A stretch of 64,000 nt of DNA from Nicotiana tabacum (GCF_000715075.1 NC_134082.1:190949948-191013947); one strand, 5' to 3'; counted from the stretch's first letter, positions 10,365 through 22,310 are shown. The notes: generated by a model from the sequence alone, not told the origin. Translations and numbers: made by a program.

Positions 10365-12069
10365 TCCTTTTTACGCTGGCTCTAGTGATATGGCATACAT
10401 AAGGAATCCTCAGCCCGGTCTTAAAAATCAATCTGGTTCCGAAATAATAATTCAAGAAGTATATTGTGATTATGAATCGGAATATGATGAGTATGAGGCT
10501 TTCGAAGAGATTAGTAAAGAGTTAATTCATTTTGAAGAAAAAACCAGACCTAACCTGAGTGATACCGAAGACGTCAATATAGGGGACACAAATAATATCC
10601 GAGAAACTAAAATAAGTGTCCACCTCGAACCAAAAATCCGGGAAGAGTTAATTAAAGCACTCATCGAATTCAAAGATGTTTTTGCATGGTCATATGACGA
10701 TATGCCAGGCTTGAGCACTAATTTAGTGGTTCACAAATTGCCCACTGATCCAATGGTGCCTCCTGTCAAGCAAAAGTTGAGGAAGTTCAAGACAGATATG
10801 AGTGTAAAAATTAAAGAAGAAATCACCAAACAGTTGGATGCAAAAGTCATACGGGTCACTCGATATCCCGTTTGGTTGGCTAATGTTGTTCCTGTGCCAA
10901 AGAAAGACGGCAAGATTAGAGTATGCGTCGATTACCGCAATCTCAACAAAGCAAGTCCGAAGGATAACTTCCCCTTACCCAATATCCATATTTTGATCGA
11001 TAATTGTGCCAAGCATGAGATAGGATCTTTTGTGGATTGTTATGCCGGGTATCATCAAATTCTAATGGATGAAGAAGATGCAGAAAAGACGGCATTCATC
11101 ACACCATGGGGAACTTATTGCTACCGGGTAATGCCATTTGGTTTGAAGAACGCCGGGGCAACTTACATGAGAGCAATGACCACAGTGTTTCATGATATGA
11201 TACATAAGGAGATTGAGGTATACGTGGACGATGTGATCATAAAATCAAAGCATCAGGCCAACCACGTTGGGGATTTGAGGAAATTCTTATTAAGACTTCG
11301 CAGGTACAACCTCAAGCTTAACCCTTCCAAGTGCGCATTTGGCGTTCTATCTGGAAAGCTGTTGGGATTTATAGTCAGTCGGCGAGACATCGAGCTAGAT
11401 CCATCAAAGACCAAAGCCATCCAAGAATTGCCACCTCCAAGGAACAAGACTGAAGTAATGAGTTTGTTAGGGAGGTTGAATTACATCAGCAGGTTTATTG
11501 CTCAGCTCACAACAACCTGTGAGCCTATTTTCAAATTGTTGAAGAAGGATGCTGCGGTTAAGTGGACTGATGAGTGTCAAGAAGAATTTGATAAGATAAA
11601 AGGATACTTGTCAAACCCACCTGTGCTGGTTCCGCCAGAGCCAGGAAGACCTTTGATTCTTTACTTGACAGTCTTGGAAAATTCATTTGGTTGTGTACTG
11701 GGGCAACATGATATCACCGGCAGAAAGGAACAGGCCATCTACTACCTTAGCAAGAAGTTCACAGCTTATGAGGTTAAGTACACTCATCTGGAAAAGACAT
11801 GTTGCGCCCTAACTTGGGTAGCTCAAAAATTGAAACACTATTTATCATCCTACACTACTTACCTCATTTCGCGTCTGGATCCATTGAAATATATTTTTCA
11901 AAAGCCTATGCCAACAGGGAGACTTGCAAAGTGGCAGATATTGCTCACAGAATTTGATATCATCTATGTGACTCGGACTGCAATAAAAGCCCAAGCATTG
12001 GACGATCATTTGGCTGAAAACCCGGTCGACGAAGAGTACGAGCCATTGAGAACTTACTTTTCCCGATGA
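10365..12069 (+). CDS. Ogre-1 reverse transcriptase and RNase H
   Basis: This is the polymerase that copies element RNA into DNA. From 10390 the frame is open for 559 codons. RT motifs appear in order: VCVDYRNLNKASP (near 10921-10959), PFGLKNAGATYMR, the catalytic YVDDVIIKS (about 11221-11247), and the primer-grip side KLLGFIVS. The first RNase H domain follows (about 11640-12000), much altered as usual in Tat elements. The frame ends at TGA 12067-12069 because of one extra T in the run near 12057-12061; the next domain continues one frame over at 12077. The RT itself looks undamaged. It is expected to be expressed only from spliced RNA as part of a long polyprotein. Confidence 0.9.
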
Positions 12070-12076
12070 AGAAGTA

Positions 12077-13843
12077 ATGCATATCGGTGAAATAGAGCAA
12101 ATTGAAAAACCTGGCTGGAAACTTTTCTTTGATGGGGCTGCTAACATGAAAGGAGTCGGGATAGGAGCGGTGATTATTTCTGAAACCGGGTGTCATTATC
12201 CTGTTACGGCTCAACTTCGATTTTATTGCACCAATAATATGGCTGAGTATGAAGCTTGTATTTTGGGGTTAAGGCTAGCTGCAGACATGGGTATCCAGGA
12301 AATCTTGGTTTTGGGAGATTCGGATCTTCTGGTACATCAAATTCAAGGAGAATGGGAAACACGAGACCTGAAGCTCATACCCTACCGACAATGTTTACAT
12401 GATCTTTGCCAACGGTTTCGATCAGTGGAGTTCAGGCATATTCCAAGAATCCATAACGAGGTTGCCGATGCATTAGCTACTCTGGCATCAATGTTGCACC
12501 ATCCGGACAAAGCTTATGTGGATCCACTGCATATTCAAGTCCACGATCAACACGCTTACTGCAACATGGTTGAAGAAGAATTTGATGGTGAACCATGGTT
12601 CAACGACATCAAGGAGTATATCAGAATGGGGATATATCCAGCACAAGCCACAGGGGATCAAAAGAGAACCATTACGCGGTTGGCAAATGGATTCTTCTTA
12701 AGTGGAGGAGTTTTGTATAAAAGAACACCAAACCTTGAATTATTAAGATGCATAGATGCTAGACAAACTACGGCTGTCATGTCTGAAGTACATTCGGGAG
12801 TTTGCGGACCCTACATGAGCGGATATGTGTTGGCAAAGAAAATTCTCCGAGCTGGTTACTATTGGCTTACCATGGAGCGAGATTGTATCAGTTTTGTGCG
12901 CAAATGTCATCAATGCCAGATACATGGAGATTTGATTCATTCTCCACCATCTGAGTTGCACACAATGTCGGCACCATGGCCCTTCGTCGCTTGGGGCATG
13001 GATATTATTGGACCAATTGAGCCGGCAGCATCCAATGGGCACAGGTTCATTCTGGTAGCCATTGATTATTTCACCAAATGGGTTGAGGCCAAAACATTCA
13101 AATCAGTGACCAAGAAAGATGTGGTCGATTTTGTTCACTCAAATATCATATGTCGATTCAGAATCCCAAAGGTGATCATCACAGATAACGGTGCTAATCT
13201 TAACAGTAACTTAATGAGAGAAGTATGTCAACAGTTTAAGATTATACATCGCAATTCTACCCCATATCGGACCAAGGCGAATGGAGCAGTCGAGGCAGCC
13301 AACAAAAATATAAAGAAGATACTTCGGAAAATGGTAGAAGGTTCAAGACAATGGCACGAAAAATTACCATTTGCGTTGTTGGGATATCGCACTACTATTC
13401 GCACTTCGGTAGGAGCAACTCCTTATTTGTTGGTATATGGCACGGAGGCGGTAATTCCTGCCGAAGTTGAAATTCCTTCTCTTCGAATCGTCGCCGAAGC
13501 TAAGATTGATGATGATGAATGGGTCAAAACCCGTTTGGAACAGTTGAACTTGATTGATGAAAAACGATTGGCAGTCGTATGTCAAGGCCAATTGTATCAA
13601 AGAAGAATAGCAAGAGCATACAATAAAAAGGTGCGCCCCCGAAAGTTTGAAGTGGGTCAACATGTGTTGAAACGTATTCTTCCACATCAGGTTGAAGCAA
13701 AGGGCAAGCTTTCCCCAAATTGGCAAGGACCATTCATTGTGACCAGAGTATTGTCCAATGGTGCATTATGTTTAACAGATATTGAAGGAAAATGCATAGA
13801 TATGGCTATCAATTCTGATGCAGTAAAGAGATATTATGCATGA
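12077..13843 (+). CDS. Ogre-1 second (archaeal-type) RNase H and integrase
   Basis: Residues ~10-140 form a second RNase H domain (LFFDGAANMKGVGIG, NNMAEYEACILGL, LGDSDLLVHQIQGEW, HNEVADALATLA), the extra RNase H typical of the Tat lineage. The integrase has a zinc-binding N-terminus (KCHQCQIHGD, near 12904-12933) and a DDE core with Asp in GMDIIGP (~12998), Asp in TDNGANL (~13183) and Glu in GAVEAANK (~13285). The C-terminal module KLSPNWQGPFIV (near 13708) ends at KRYYA. No stop interrupts the 588 codons. It is separated from RT by the single-base shift described for the upstream ORF. The last residues are also preserved at the deletion junction in Ogre-2. Confidence 0.9.
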   Translation: MHIGEIEQIEKPGWKLFFDGAANMKGVGIGAVIISETGCHYPVTAQLRFYCTNNMAEYEACILGLRLAADMGIQEILVLGDSDLLVHQIQGEWETRDLKLIPYRQCLHDLCQRFRSVEFRHIPRIHNEVADALATLASMLHHPDKAYVDPLHIQVHDQHAYCNMVEEEFDGEPWFNDIKEYIRMGIYPAQATGDQKRTITRLANGFFLSGGVLYKRTPNLELLRCIDARQTTAVMSEVHSGVCGPYMSGYVLAKKILRAGYYWLTMERDCISFVRKCHQCQIHGDLIHSPPSELHTMSAPWPFVAWGMDIIGPIEPAASNGHRFILVAIDYFTKWVEAKTFKSVTKKDVVDFVHSNIICRFRIPKVIITDNGANLNSNLMREVCQQFKIIHRNSTPYRTKANGAVEAANKNIKKILRKMVEGSRQWHEKLPFALLGYRTTIRTSVGATPYLLVYGTEAVIPAEVEIPSLRIVAEAKIDDDEWVKTRLEQLNLIDEKRLAVVCQGQLYQRRIARAYNKKVRPRKFEVGQHVLKRILPHQVEAKGKLSPNWQGPFIVTRVLSNGALCLTDIEGKCIDMAINSDAVKRYYA

Positions 13844-14025
13844 TTTTTCTTTGATATAATTATTGAATGTTTGTATTTGGCATTATTTCGAAGATTGAAA
13901 ATGACAAAGGCAATTCATTCTGCTACCTAAACATTGTACCCTTTGTTCCCCCATTGATCCACATTTGTTTCTTTCCTACCCTCTTTTGGAATCAATGAAA
14001 AAAAAAGAAAAATTATAGAAGTGAA

Positions 14026-14081
14026 CTACGTTTGACCTGATTCCTTAAAACAGGATACGTAGGCGCCTCACGGCTCGGTCA
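14026..14081 (+). other. Structured RNA element, copy B (just after integrase)
   Basis: P1: ctacg 14026-14030 with cgtag 14058-14062. P2: tcct 14042-14045 with agga 14052-14055. P3: gcc 14065-14067 with ggc 14072-14074. PK: tgacc 14033-14037 with ggtca 14077-14081. It lies about 180 nt after the integrase stop and belongs to the same class as copy F of Ogre-2. Confidence 0.65.
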
Positions 14082-14339
14082 TAGGGTGCATAATATGCAT
14101 AATGTGCATAAAATGAAACATCAAGAGACCCCCAATCAAGAAACTGGGGCAGGAATTGTATTGGCAATAAGAAAAATGATTCCAAGAGTTGTAATTTTAA
14201 ACCCATATCAGAATTATTTTGACTTTTGATACCCTTTAATTCCAACCACATACCAAAAGACCTTTCGATCAATCTTAAAAAAATGCCGAGTCGAGCAAAT
14301 GGAGGTGATTCATAACACTCTGGTCCAAACAAGAAAAAG

Positions 14340-14560
14340 CGATGAAAATGAGAGAGTCTTATAGGTGAAAACCCTCACGGGCACCATGAGACGACGGAAG
14401 CTGAGAGAAAGTAAAATGAGAGAATCTTATTGGTAAAAACCTTCGCAGGCACCATAAGGCGAAAAGGAATTAAGAAATAAACAAATGAGGGAGGTTTGTC
14501 GGTGAAAACTCTTTAAGACACTGCAAGTCAAACAAGGTCCGTAAGTTGGCAAAAAGTAAA
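14340..14560 (+). repeat. Degenerate ~70-100 bp repeats in the Ogre-1 3' UTR
   Basis: Three related blocks carry 'gagagtcttat-ggtgaaaacc' followed by 'gcaccat-a-gcga'. The same blocks occur twice in Ogre-2 (about 37868-37985). The rest of 13844-15190 is non-coding 3' UTR with nothing else recognised. Confidence 0.6.
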
Positions 14561-15189
14561 ATTGGGTTGTGGAAATTATCAGGAAAGATTGAAAAGGAGA
14601 TTGGTTAAATAGACTAGGCTGATTAATCCAAAATGCATGTCCTGATCATTGGTGCCAGTAACTCCAATCAGATAAGTTCCTTATTCCTATCTCCAATAGT
14701 CATCCAAATTTGGATTTTTCTTTCCATTCTTAGTTGTCAAAATCGTCATGTTTCGTCACTAATAGTCTTACTCATCTAAAGCTTTTGAGGTAAGTTTCGT
14801 TCCAGCAAATAAAAAGGAATGTCAAGGTATACTACCAAGATTCAAAATTGCACAAATGCAAAATACGGCCATGATAGGCGGGAGGCAATAGGATGAAAAT
14901 AAGATATGGGTGTGAGCAAAAGTTGAATCAGAGAAGGGGTTCAATAATGTCATGAGAGACATATGGTTACGATTGAAAGGGTTTGAAGTGAAAATAACAG
15001 TTGGGGATCCTACGGTTAAGGATCAATTATGAGGACAAAACAGTCTTTTTAACCGCTCCAAGGCAGTAAAACAGGACAAAGAGAAACTCCACCCCCAGCA
15101 AGAATGCCACAACTAACCACCATGCCTTAAACTAACAAAATTTTCTTTGATTTGAAACAGGGGCAAAAACAATATTTGTTTCAGGAAAC

Positions 15190-15850
15190 ACCCGGTGAGG
15201 GAAGAAGTCAGGCGTCCACCTGGAGAACAAGGAAGAACAATGGAAGTATTAGAAAGCAGGCGTCCACATGGAGAACAAGGAAGAACAGTTGAAATAGCAA
15301 TCAGGCGTCCACATGGAGAACAAGGAAGAGCAATGGAAGTATTAGCAATCAGGCGTCCACCTGGAGAACAAGGAAGAGCAATGGAAGTATTAGCAATCAG
15401 GTGTCCACCTGGAGAACAAGGAAGAGCAATGGAAGTATTAGCAATCAGGCGTCCACCTGGAAAACAAGGAAGAGCAATGGAAATATCAGCAAGCAGGCGT
15501 CCACCTGGAGAACAAGGAAGAACAGTTGAATTAGCAATCAGGCATCCACCTGGAAAACAAGGAAGAGCAATGGAAATATCAGCAAGCAGGCGTCCACCTG
15601 GAGAACAAGGAAGAACAGTTGAAATATAGCAAGCAGGCGTCCACCTGGAGAACAAGAAAGAACATTTGAAATAGCAATCAGGCGTCCACCTGGAGAACAA
15701 GGAAGAGCAATGGAAATATCAGCAAGCAGGCGTCCACCTGGAGAACAAGGAAGAGCAACGGAAGTATCAGCAATCAGGCATCCACCTGGAGAACAAGGAA
15801 GAACAGTTGAAGTATCAGCAATCAGGAGCCCACCTGGAGAATAAGGGAAT
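15190..15850 (+). repeat. 48-bp tandem repeat array in the Ogre-1 3' UTR, about 14 units
   Basis: The unit is built around 'caggcgtccacctggagaac', 'aaggaagagcaatggaagta' and 'ttagcaat'. At 48 bp (16 codons) an array without stops stays open on both strands, which explains open frames at 15195-15629 (+) and 15113-15700 (-). Variants differ by single substitutions (ccacctgg/ccacatgg, gagcaatgg/gaacagttg). The same repeat family recurs in Ogre-2 at 39088-39535. Tandem repeats in 3' UTRs of Ogre elements are known in other plants and can seed satellites. Confidence 0.85.
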
Positions 15851-16335
15851 ACAATACAAATTTTAAGTGATCAGGAGCCCCCCTGAAGAACAGAATGGCA
15901 ATTTATTTTTGACATTGCTGGTTGAAGTCAAGAGCCCGCCCATATAATAAAGGAGTACACTTAGAGTCAATAAAGCAGAGGAATCCAACAGAATCCCCAG
16001 CGGGAAACAACAAGAATCCCAAACAGAGTAAGGAAGTACAAGACACAATGAAAAACAATGCGAAAAGAAATAAGCAGTTCGAGATCGGTGATCAAAGGAG
16101 AATACGAAACAAATCGGAAGCAAAGGATACCAAAGAGTCACCAAGACATCAAAGCAACAAGAAACGCAAGGGCATGATCTAGATAAGATTTTGTAATTCA
16201 TATACCATGGTCTAGTCTAGCTCTTTGTTTTCTTTAAGCAGGGTGTAATAAGGAGGTCAGCAAGCAGTAAAAGCAGCACGCAACAACAGTAACATCACAG
16301 TCCCATGGTAGTCCCAGCTACCAAAACTTCTCAAA

Positions 16336-16401
16336 CTACATTGACCTGATTCCTTTATAGCCAAGGATATGTAGGAAACTTTGAAGGAGAGGTTCGGTCA
16401 A
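16336..16401 (+). other. Structured RNA element, copy C (upstream of the polypurine tract)
   Basis: P1: ctaca 16336-16340 with tgtag 16370-16374, changed on both sides relative to ctacg/cgtag. P2: tcctt 16351-16355 with aagga 16363-16367. P3: aactt 16377-16381 with aggtt 16390-16394 (one G-U pair). PK: ttgacc 16341-16346 with ggtcaa 16396-16401. It ends about 100 nt before the polypurine tract and matches copy G of Ogre-2. Confidence 0.65.
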
Positions 16402-16500
16402 ATCTTTCAAAAAATGCTTTCCACTGAGTATTCAAACAGGTAAAATCGCTCGTATCTGCTCACTTTATCTTTGCACGAAAACTCTTCGAGTTTCCGCACA

Positions 16501-16512
16501 AAGAGGGGCAGT
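16501..16512 (+). other. Ogre-1 polypurine tract
   Basis: The purine-rich aagaggggcagt directly precedes the TG that opens the 3' LTR at 16513. It is the expected plus-strand primer. The same sequence precedes the Ogre-2 3' LTR. Confidence 0.8.
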
Positions 16513-19500
16513 TGTGAGCACGTGATTTTTGCCTCATACAAATTACTCCAAAATAATTCCTGAAATTAGGACTTTTCTTTAATTATGTGTTGTTTTTAGG
16601 AAATATTGTACGGACTTCCTGTTTGTTTGCATAGGTATATGTGCGTGTGTAATTTTATTTTACAAAAAATAAATAAATAATATAATATGTACATTTAAGA
16701 TTTAGTTTTTCAACTTAAGAATTAACAGGTTTGCTTTACAGGAAGAAAATCACAAAAAATATGCATATGTGTTTTTGCCATTGTGTTGATTTTATTTAAA
16801 TTTTTATTTTGAGTATTAATTATTATAGGTGTTAAATAATATGGGTGTAATTTTTTTTTTTTTATTTTTACAATTTATTTAAAAATTTTGTTTAATTTTT
16901 GTAATTAAGGAAAAATGGAAATGGGCAAATATAAAGGAAACTCGGATTGGGCTAGGAGAAATTCAGGCCCAAAACTCATCCCTGACCCAATCCAAACCAG
17001 CTGGTCTCAAATACAAACGAAACGACGTAGTAGGATGATGAAACTACCCCGTTTCGTCATCCTTCAATCTGAGTTGTCGATCGAACAAATCAAACGGTTC
17101 AGGGCAGCCCTGGTATGATTTGAAACGGCACAGTTTCAGGTGCTCAATCTGAGCCGACCATTTTCTTTGATCCAATGGCCCCAGAGCTTAGACCAAACCC
17201 GGTCCCACAACCCGGTCCACCTTTACCCGGTCTCTCAAAGAGACCAAACGACATAGTTTGTTTGAGTGGTTTAATCCAGGCCATTGCTCTCAGTTGATCT
17301 AACGGCCATGGTCCATCCACCCCACCCTGTATATATGTCCTAAACCATACCCCACCCCCAAATCAAACCCCCTCCCCTGTCTTGTTCATTGTCTCTTTCA
17401 AGAGACCAGATGAACCCCACTGTTAACCACCGTCAACCACCCACCGGAAATCGCCTCACGACAGTTCCGGTGGTCCAAATGACTCCATTTTAACACCCTT
17501 AACTCTTCTCAACCTCCCCGTTCCAACTATCATCATGGCTTACCTCGAATCAGACCCCAACACCTCGAATATTCGATCAAACTTTGGTCTGAAAACCTAA
17601 CTTTCTCCGATAGCTTCCAAATCAACACCCCAGCTTATCCCAACTACCCTTGACATAGATCCGGTAATGGCTTAGGTCGAATCTTCTTAGAACTGCTCGA
17701 ATCTTCATTTGAAGATTCGGGCCAAACAGGAATTTCCCAAATCCTTTTCAAATTCATACCAGATGACCCCTAGGCCTCCTTTACCCCTAAACCACCCTTG
17801 ATTCCCTTCGAATCTGCCCAGAAATGTTCGAGCCCTAAATCTGAAAAAAAAATGGAACCCTAAAATTCCAAATCATGGAATCTGACCAAATTAATTGAAG
17901 GGTTGGGGCCTAATAGACTTTAATCGAGTTGTTCTCAGTTGACACTTCAATTAAAGTCTGTTCGACCTCAAAATGCTTAGGTCTGACTTTGAGCCTATGT
18001 CCGTATGAGTTCTGAAGGTTGGAGGTATTTTTCCTTTTTCTTTTTCTGTGTTTCTGGTTGTTGTTTATCCGTGTATTTGTGTAGTTTAGTTTTGATTAAT
18101 TTTCCACATTCTTTCAATTCATCTTTTCATTCCCAGTATCCCTTTTATTTGATCGAATTTGTTTCTGTTCTTTGTTGTGAATGATTATAGGATGTGTAAT
18201 CGATTCGGATAAGTTCGTCGATTAGTTGTTAAAACCTCTGTTCTTGTCAATGCCGATTGAAATTGCCTGATTATTTATAGATTAATTGTTGACAATTGTT
18301 GTAGGTAATCAGTTGATTAGTACTCGTCAATTAAATCGTTCTTGTTTGTAAATCAATAAGTTCGTCAAATGGATGTTGTGTATGTTGATCTCTAGGCAAT
18401 TAGTTTTAGGGCATTGTCAATATGCTGACAATGCTCCTGAATTCATGTTGATTTTAGTTCGATTTTCAATTTCAGTTTAAATGGTTCTGCTGAGTTTCTG
18501 TGTGGTGTTAATATATTTTTCAAGTTCAGTCTGTTAGTTCCAGTTTGAATTCAGCCTTTGTCAATTAGTTATTAGAAATTTGGTATGATGGATCGATCAT
18601 AGCTATTGCAGTTCCCTGTTTGGCACAATCTGTGAGGATAGAATGGTTGTTTGATTTATTTTAGGGATTGGTTGTTAGCTGTTAGGCAGATTGGTTTAGA
18701 TAATTGTTAAGTGTGGGCAGTTTGGTCTAGGGCAGTAATAGTAAAGGAATTTCAGGGGTGTTTGGGGAATAAAACAGTTAGTATGATACTTTATTGCTAG
18801 TTCTTTATCAATAAGGTATTAATTAATCCTAATGGGGAACCAAATGAAGTGGAGGGGCTGAAATTAAGGGAAAGTGCTGATTAACTAGAAAAAGCAGTTT
18901 TAGTGGCAGATTTTAAGGGAAAAATCTGCCTTAGATAACAAAAGGGGGTCCGGGCAGTAGGTGGAAAAGAAGGAAAATAAGTTGTATAAGAAGGGGATGT
19001 TAGGGACTTATTTCAAAGGGAGAACAGATAGAGAAGGGAGACAGAAAACAAAAAATACAAAAAGAGAGACAGAAGGAGACACACACAGAAATATACAGAA
19101 CATAGAAAGAGAGAGAGAGAGATTATCTGAAAAGAGAGATAGAAAAGAAAAACAGAAAAAAAAACACACACATACACACAGTCAGAAGAAAACAGAACAG
19201 AAAAATAGAGAAGAAAGAAAGCAAAATCAGAAATATTGTTTCCCTATATCTGTTCGGGTTTGTTTGGTAATGCTGTTTGATTAAATCTGAAATTTTCTTA
19301 AAATTTCTGCTACTGTTCGTCTGGTTTTCACGGTTCCTGTCGGTTTTGTTCAAATCTGCTGAATTGATTGGCATTTTTCTGCTGTTGGGTTTCTGTTGCT
19401 GCTGTTGCTGAAATATTACCTCTTTTACCCTCATTTCCAGGTATATATCTGTAGACTCATGTCATGAAAAGCTTCAATATTGCAAATAAATGAAGTTTGG

Positions 19501-21466
19501 AGTTGCAATTATGTCCTCTACTCATTTAAATCTATTAGTTAAGTTTCAGTTTTTTTTTAGTTAGCTAATGTAGTATTATACTTGACATGGGAGCTATTAG
19601 CCAACTGGCCTTTTAGAGCAGTATAAACTCTGCTGTAATCTTATTTATTTTGAAGTAGTGGTAACATTTATTTTCGAATTGTCAAGACAGGGAACACGGC
19701 AGAAAGCTGACCATTAATTAAATTTTGTATTCTTGTTGGCTAAGTATAGGATAGTATGGAAATATCAAGGAATCACATTACTAGTATATCTCGTCAAGCA
19801 TCCGATTTTGTTAAAAGTTAGATGATGAAAGTTGTTTCTTGTTCGTATATGGCATGATAACGGTTATGTGTATAACCATAGGTGAGAGGTGAATTGATTT
19901 AATCCGTTACGTTTAAGATATTGGAATATTATGGATGGTTCAGATGTATAATTACGTTATATGTAATATCATTTTATTAAATCAATTTGTAGATTAGTTC
20001 TCTTTCTTAATAACAAATGGCCCATTTATTTTAGGACTGCGATTAACCCATTTCTTAAAAATAGTATATAAAATAACGTCAATGATTTTACAAAGTGTAG
20101 ATTTAGTATTTGTAAATAGCTTGCATAAGCCGAGATAAAGAAAATTGGTTTAATTTTATCTATCCCAAATTCAATCATCGTAAGCAAATTAACCAAATAA
20201 TATGACCTTTGGACTAAAAACTAGTTGGGTAGAAGAAGGTCGGATCTATAAATACTAAAATGCAACATTTAAGTCAAAGATATACAAAATAGAGTTCGCT
20301 CTGAATAGAATAATGAAAATTCTTCGAAAACTATTAGTTTGTTTATCAATTAATTCTTTCCTAATTTTGCACGTAATTTGCTTTTTTTTTGGTAAATTTT
20401 TCAAACATATACACTTAGTCTTAAGCCTAGGAAAATAACAAATAGATTGTGCATATAATTATCAAGTACAAAAAATACATAAACAAAATACGGATACTGT
20501 ATTCACAAATAAAATGGTAAATTTAGTTGCACGTTATTTATTTTTCATATCATTAATTCTTCAAATTTAAATAGTTTTGAGGTATATAATTCATACGTTT
20601 AAAATATAACCTGTGGTCAACACCTAATAAATTTTTGAATTCTTTTCAAGAAATTTGGAGGTGTCCCAATCAGTGATTTCCCATGACTTTCATATTTAAA
20701 AAATAGATGGATATAATAAACATTTGTAGAAATTTTATATTACCATCAAGAATATTTTGTGAAATTAGGGATACGTTCGCGTGACTTAATTACATTTTCT
20801 AAAAGCAGTCCGGATTATGCGTTCGCGCAACTTCGAACAAACTTTTAATAAAAGGGGGTTCTTCGGAGGATATTAAATTCATATAACCCGAGATATGCAG
20901 TTCACTATTTAATCATACAAGAGTGATGAATGTTCTTAATTTTATTTTAAGCACAATTTCGAACATAAGTTTTTTTTTATAATAAAAATATAAAAAATAT
21001 TATCAATCTTATTGTGTACACGTATGCGTGACACGATTCTTTACATTTATAAAAAATATATAATACGAATATACGTACGCGTGATTCGTTTCAAGAAAGG
21101 TCTATAATTGTAAACAATCTAAACAAAAGCAGTAACAAAATCATGCAACAAGAAAAAATGTATTTAGTAAATTGAGATAATTAAGCCAAGTATAAAAATG
21201 GTTAAGCGACCGTGCTAGAACCACGGAATTCGGGAATGCCTAACACCTTCTCCCGAATTAACAGAATTCCTTACTCGGATTTCTGGCTCGTAGAATGACA
21301 AACAGAGTCATATTTTTCTCGATTCGGGATTAAAACCGGTGACTTGGGACACCCTAAATCTCCCAAGTGGCGACTCTGAAATAAACAAACAAATCCCGTT
21401 TCGATTGTCCTTTAATTGGAAGAAACTCATTCACCCCTCGCGGGGGAGTAAAAAGGAGGTGTGACA
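16513..21466 (+). repeat. Ogre-1 3' LTR, complete (4954 bp)
   Basis: It starts tgtgagcacgtg and ends gtgtgaca, the canonical TG...CA. Its last 3316 bp match 1-3328. A TATA-like tgtatatatg lies at 17329-17338. The ends and the U5 hairpin region are related to the Ogre-2 LTR while the middle is not. Position 21368-21378 repeats the first 11 nt of the primer site. Open frames at 16915-17118, 18961-19284 and 19123-19434 are LTR or low-complexity shadows. The 5 bp after the LTR are ctcat. Confidence 0.93.
17329..17338 (+). promoter_or_regulatory. Putative TATA box in the Ogre-1 LTR
   Basis: tgtatatatg lies in an otherwise C-rich stretch about 820 bp into the LTR. It is the best TATA candidate for element transcription. 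The equivalent site in the 5' LTR is outside the window. Confidence 0.4.
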
Positions 21467-22310
21467 CTCATAACGCCCTTCATAGGCGAAACTCGAAGCA
21501 GAACCCGCTCTCCAACCATATAGGAAAAATTACGAACCTTTCGGTCCGCATAACTCTTCTGTCTGGACTGGGCTGTACGAAGTCTATCCTGAATCACCTT
21601 AACCTTCTCCAAAGCATCATAAACCAAGTTTGTGCCCAACAATCTAGCCTCACCTGGCTCAAACCAACCCACCGGGGATCTACACCGTCTCCCATATAAA
21701 GCCTCATACGGTGCCATCTGAATATTAGAATGATAGTTGTTGTTGTAAGAAAACTCCGCCAATGGCAAGAACTGATCCCAAGACCATCCAAACTCAATCA
21801 CACACGCACAGAGCATATCCTCAAGAATCTGAATAGTGCGCTCGGACTATCCGTCCGTCTGAGGGTAAAATGTTGTATTCAACTCCACCCGAGTACCCCA
21901 ACTCATGTTGAACAGCCCTCCAGAACCGTGATGTAAACTGAGTACCTCTATCTAAAATGATAGACACTGGAATACCATGCAGACGAACGATCTCCCGGAT
22001 ATAGATCTCCGCCAACCGCTCCGAGGAATAAGTAGTACACATAGGAATAAAGTGAGCAGACTTGGTCAGCCGATCAACAATTACCCAAATAGCATCGAAC
22101 TTTCTCAAAGCCCGTGGGAGCCCAACTACAAAGTCCATGGTGATCCACTCCCACTTCCACTCCGGAATCTCTATCTGCTGAAGTAACCCACCCGGTCTCT
22201 GGTCCTCATACTTCACATGTTGATAGTTGAGGCATCGAGCTACAAATCCAACTATATCCTTCTTCATCCGCCTCCACCAGTAGTGCTACCTCAAATCCTG
22301 ATACATATTC
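21467..22310 (-). pseudogene. gypsy-1 integrase, broken
   Basis: The integrase core can be read in fragments: GFVARCLNYQHVKYEDQRPGG (zinc-binding side, degraded), MDFVVGLPRALRKFDAIWVIVDRLTKSAHF (first Asp), LDRGTQFTSRFW (second Asp), and SDGRIVRA where family members have TDGQSERT, so the catalytic Glu is lost. After a break near 21820 the C-terminal part continues (LPLAEFSYNNNYHSNIQMAPYEALYGRRC) to VSPMKGVM at 21467, where Ogre-1 starts. Chromodomain sequence is not in the window. Confidence 0.85.

Larger units (their letters stand above)
1..21466 (+). mobile_element. Ogre-1: Tat/Ogre-lineage Ty3-gypsy LTR retrotransposon, 5' end outside the window
   Basis: Positions 1-3328 repeat as 18151-21466, which defines two LTRs; the 5' LTR lacks its first ~1640 bp because of the window edge. 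The inside reads primer site, leader, ORF1, gag, protease, intron, RT-RNase H, second RNase H-integrase, long repeat-rich 3' UTR, polypurine tract. An extra ORF1, an intron between protease and RT, a second RNase H, LTRs near 5 kb and this primer site are known Ogre traits. In-frame stops in ORF1 and gag and single-base shifts in gag and before the second RNase H mean this copy is not intact. By eye the LTRs differ at about 12 positions in the first 1.3 kb, so the insertion is fairly young. It lies in the integrase region of gypsy-1; its left target duplication is outside the window. Confidence 0.93.

Noticed and set aside
14026..14081. Hammerhead ribozyme (because of the ctgat motif)
   Set aside because: The hammerhead core needs ctgatga and gaaa around a three-way junction; these are absent. 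The pairing pattern is a pseudoknot.
15195..15629. A 144-codon open frame repeating RRPPGEQGR
   Set aside because: It comes from the 48-bp (16-codon) tandem repeat of the 3' UTR; the opposite strand is open too and Ogre-2 does not keep the frame.
21467..21471. Target duplication of Ogre-1 (ctcat)
   Set aside because: Only the right flank is in the window, so it cannot be confirmed.
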